Source of the DNA: Chloroflexota bacterium
GTDB lineage: Bacteria > Chloroflexota > Dehalococcoidia > JACPPY01
Length of the DNA: 5,570 nt
Reading direction: 5' to 3'
NCBI GenBank assembly: GCA_016189825.1
Contig: JACPRR010000252.1
Span: forward strand, 1 to 5,570
The position numbers and the translations under genes are program-made. Below, piece by piece: positions 4,998 through 5,570 of this stretch (position 1 is the first letter of the stretch; each line of letters starts with the position of its first letter). The notes under the pieces were generated by a model. The model searched no databases, was not told the DNA's origin, and worked only from the letters and a program-made list of their open reading frames with translations.

Positions 4998-5390
4998 ATG
5001 GCGAATACAGGTTCCAGGCTGTTCGAGGCGAAGGTCACCCGGCGTAGTTTTCTCCTGGGAAGCATTGGCGTCACGACGTTCATCGTCGCCGCGGGAGGGA
5101 TGGTCCAGGCAATTGCGGGCTGCGCCAAAAAGAAGACCGCCGACTTCATCGTCGCTTCGTCAACCGACTTTAATCACAGTCACAATATCACCATTTCCGG
5201 CGCGGATGTGGACTCTCCGCCTTCCGCCGGAAAGACCATAACCTCGGACGGGGCCACGCACACCCATCAAGCAGTGTTAACGAAAGCGCACTTCGCCTCG
5301 ATAGGCAAAGGCGAGCAGGTCGTGGTCACTTCCACGGCGACCGGCACGACGCCCCACACGCATACTTTCACCATCAAGAAGCCCGCGTAG
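4998..5390 (+). CDS. Small His-rich Tat-exported putative lipoprotein
   Basis: 130 residues. The N-terminus has a twin-arginine signal, VTRRSFLLGS (R15-R16), then a hydrophobic stretch (about 19-40) ending in the lipobox IAGC, so C42 could be lipidated and the protein anchored outside the cell membrane. The mature part, about 90 residues, is Thr/Ser-rich with evenly placed histidine motifs: NHSHN (H60, H62), THTH (H88, H90), H98 and PHTHTF (H120, H122). It looks beta-rich (ITISG, VVVTSTATG, FTIKKP). Tat export implies folding, possibly with a cofactor, before transport. Together with the HxH pairs this suggests binding of a metal such as copper or zinc; that is inference and I do not recognise a named family. 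AAGGAGGTG lies 4 nt before the ATG. The gene follows the DUF1540 gene by 20 nt and is probably co-transcribed with it. Confidence 0.87.
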   Translation: MANTGSRLFEAKVTRRSFLLGSIGVTTFIVAAGGMVQAIAGCAKKKTADFIVASSTDFNHSHNITISGADVDSPPSAGKTITSDGATHTHQAVLTKAHFASIGKGEQVVVTSTATGTTPHTHTFTIKKPA

Positions 5391-5407
5391 CCCCGCCGAG
5401 CTAGAGA

Positions 5408-5537
5408 GTCTTTTTGCGAGCGGAGCGAAGCAATCCCCTTCCGCACCGAACCGGTGGCGCGCCTGTCGCCAACCGGTTGTTGGCTGTCACACCCGTGCTA
5501 AATGGGATTGCTTCGCCCCGAGGCGTGTATCGCAAAG
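5408..5537 (-). mobile_element. MITE-like intergenic element, copy 4, inverted
   Basis: Read on the minus strand this copy follows copies 1 and 2: CTTTGCGA-type end, GGCGAAGCAATCCCATTT, GTGTGACAGCCAACA, a centre close to that of copy 1 (TGGCGACAGGCGCG), then GGTTCGGTGCGGAAGGGG and ATTGCTTCG. The plus-strand left end (GTCTTTTTGCGAG, 5408-5420) is a 2-nt-longer form of the terminal repeat, and the subterminal hairpin sequence differs (GAGCGGAGC instead of the GTCCTTC hairpin). It begins 17 nt after the stop of the Tat lipoprotein gene and could end or stabilise that transcript. Confidence 0.78.
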
Positions 5538-5570
5538 CAGAGGGGGATGTCTATTTTGTCTTTTCTAGTC

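Overview
The window looks like GC-rich chromosomal DNA from a free-living bacterium. A Chloroflexota (Dehalococcoidia-like) origin is my best guess. The reasons are the mix of a GlnR-like winged-helix regulator, a DUF1540 cysteine protein, stacked PAS domains and intergenic repeats carrying the GCGAAGCAATCCC core. This is inference from gene content and cannot be settled without a search.

Layout, left to right. Positions 1-861 (minus) hold the N-terminal 287 codons of a multi-PAS sensory protein that runs off the left edge. It starts at GTG, so it is easily missed. Positions 862-1907 hold no convincing gene. They carry a possible promoter for the PAS gene and then a dense patchwork of intergenic repeats: a triplicated 23-26 bp unit, an imperfect 15-bp inverted repeat, two full copies and one fragment of a MITE-like element of about 140 bp, and a strong hairpin. 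Positions 1908-3541 (minus) form a two-gene operon. It contains a 42-residue single-pass membrane protein (3413-3541) followed 20 nt later by an Amt-family ammonium transporter. Positions 3684-4457 (minus) encode an OmpR/PhoB-type regulator whose receiver domain has lost most of its phosphorylation residues and whose DNA-binding domain closely resembles actinobacterial GlnR. Divergently, positions 4696-5390 (plus) hold a two-gene operon: a protein with two DUF1540 cysteine motifs, then a small His-rich Tat-exported putative lipoprotein. A further full copy of the MITE-like element, in the opposite orientation, lies at 5408-5537.

How it fits together. The orphan GlnR-like regulator sits directly upstream of the ammonium transporter operon. 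DNA half-sites of the GlnR type (GTnAC/GAAAC, spaced by 6 nt so that they repeat every 11 bp) occur both in front of the amt operon (3659-3674) and in the divergent region in front of the regulator and the DUF1540 operon (4520-4583). The simplest reading is a self-contained nitrogen-responsive module: an autoregulated GlnR-like protein controlling ammonium uptake and possibly the divergent cysteine/histidine-rich pair. No glnK/PII gene is present in the window, although the Amt C-terminal tail that normally contacts GlnK is conserved.
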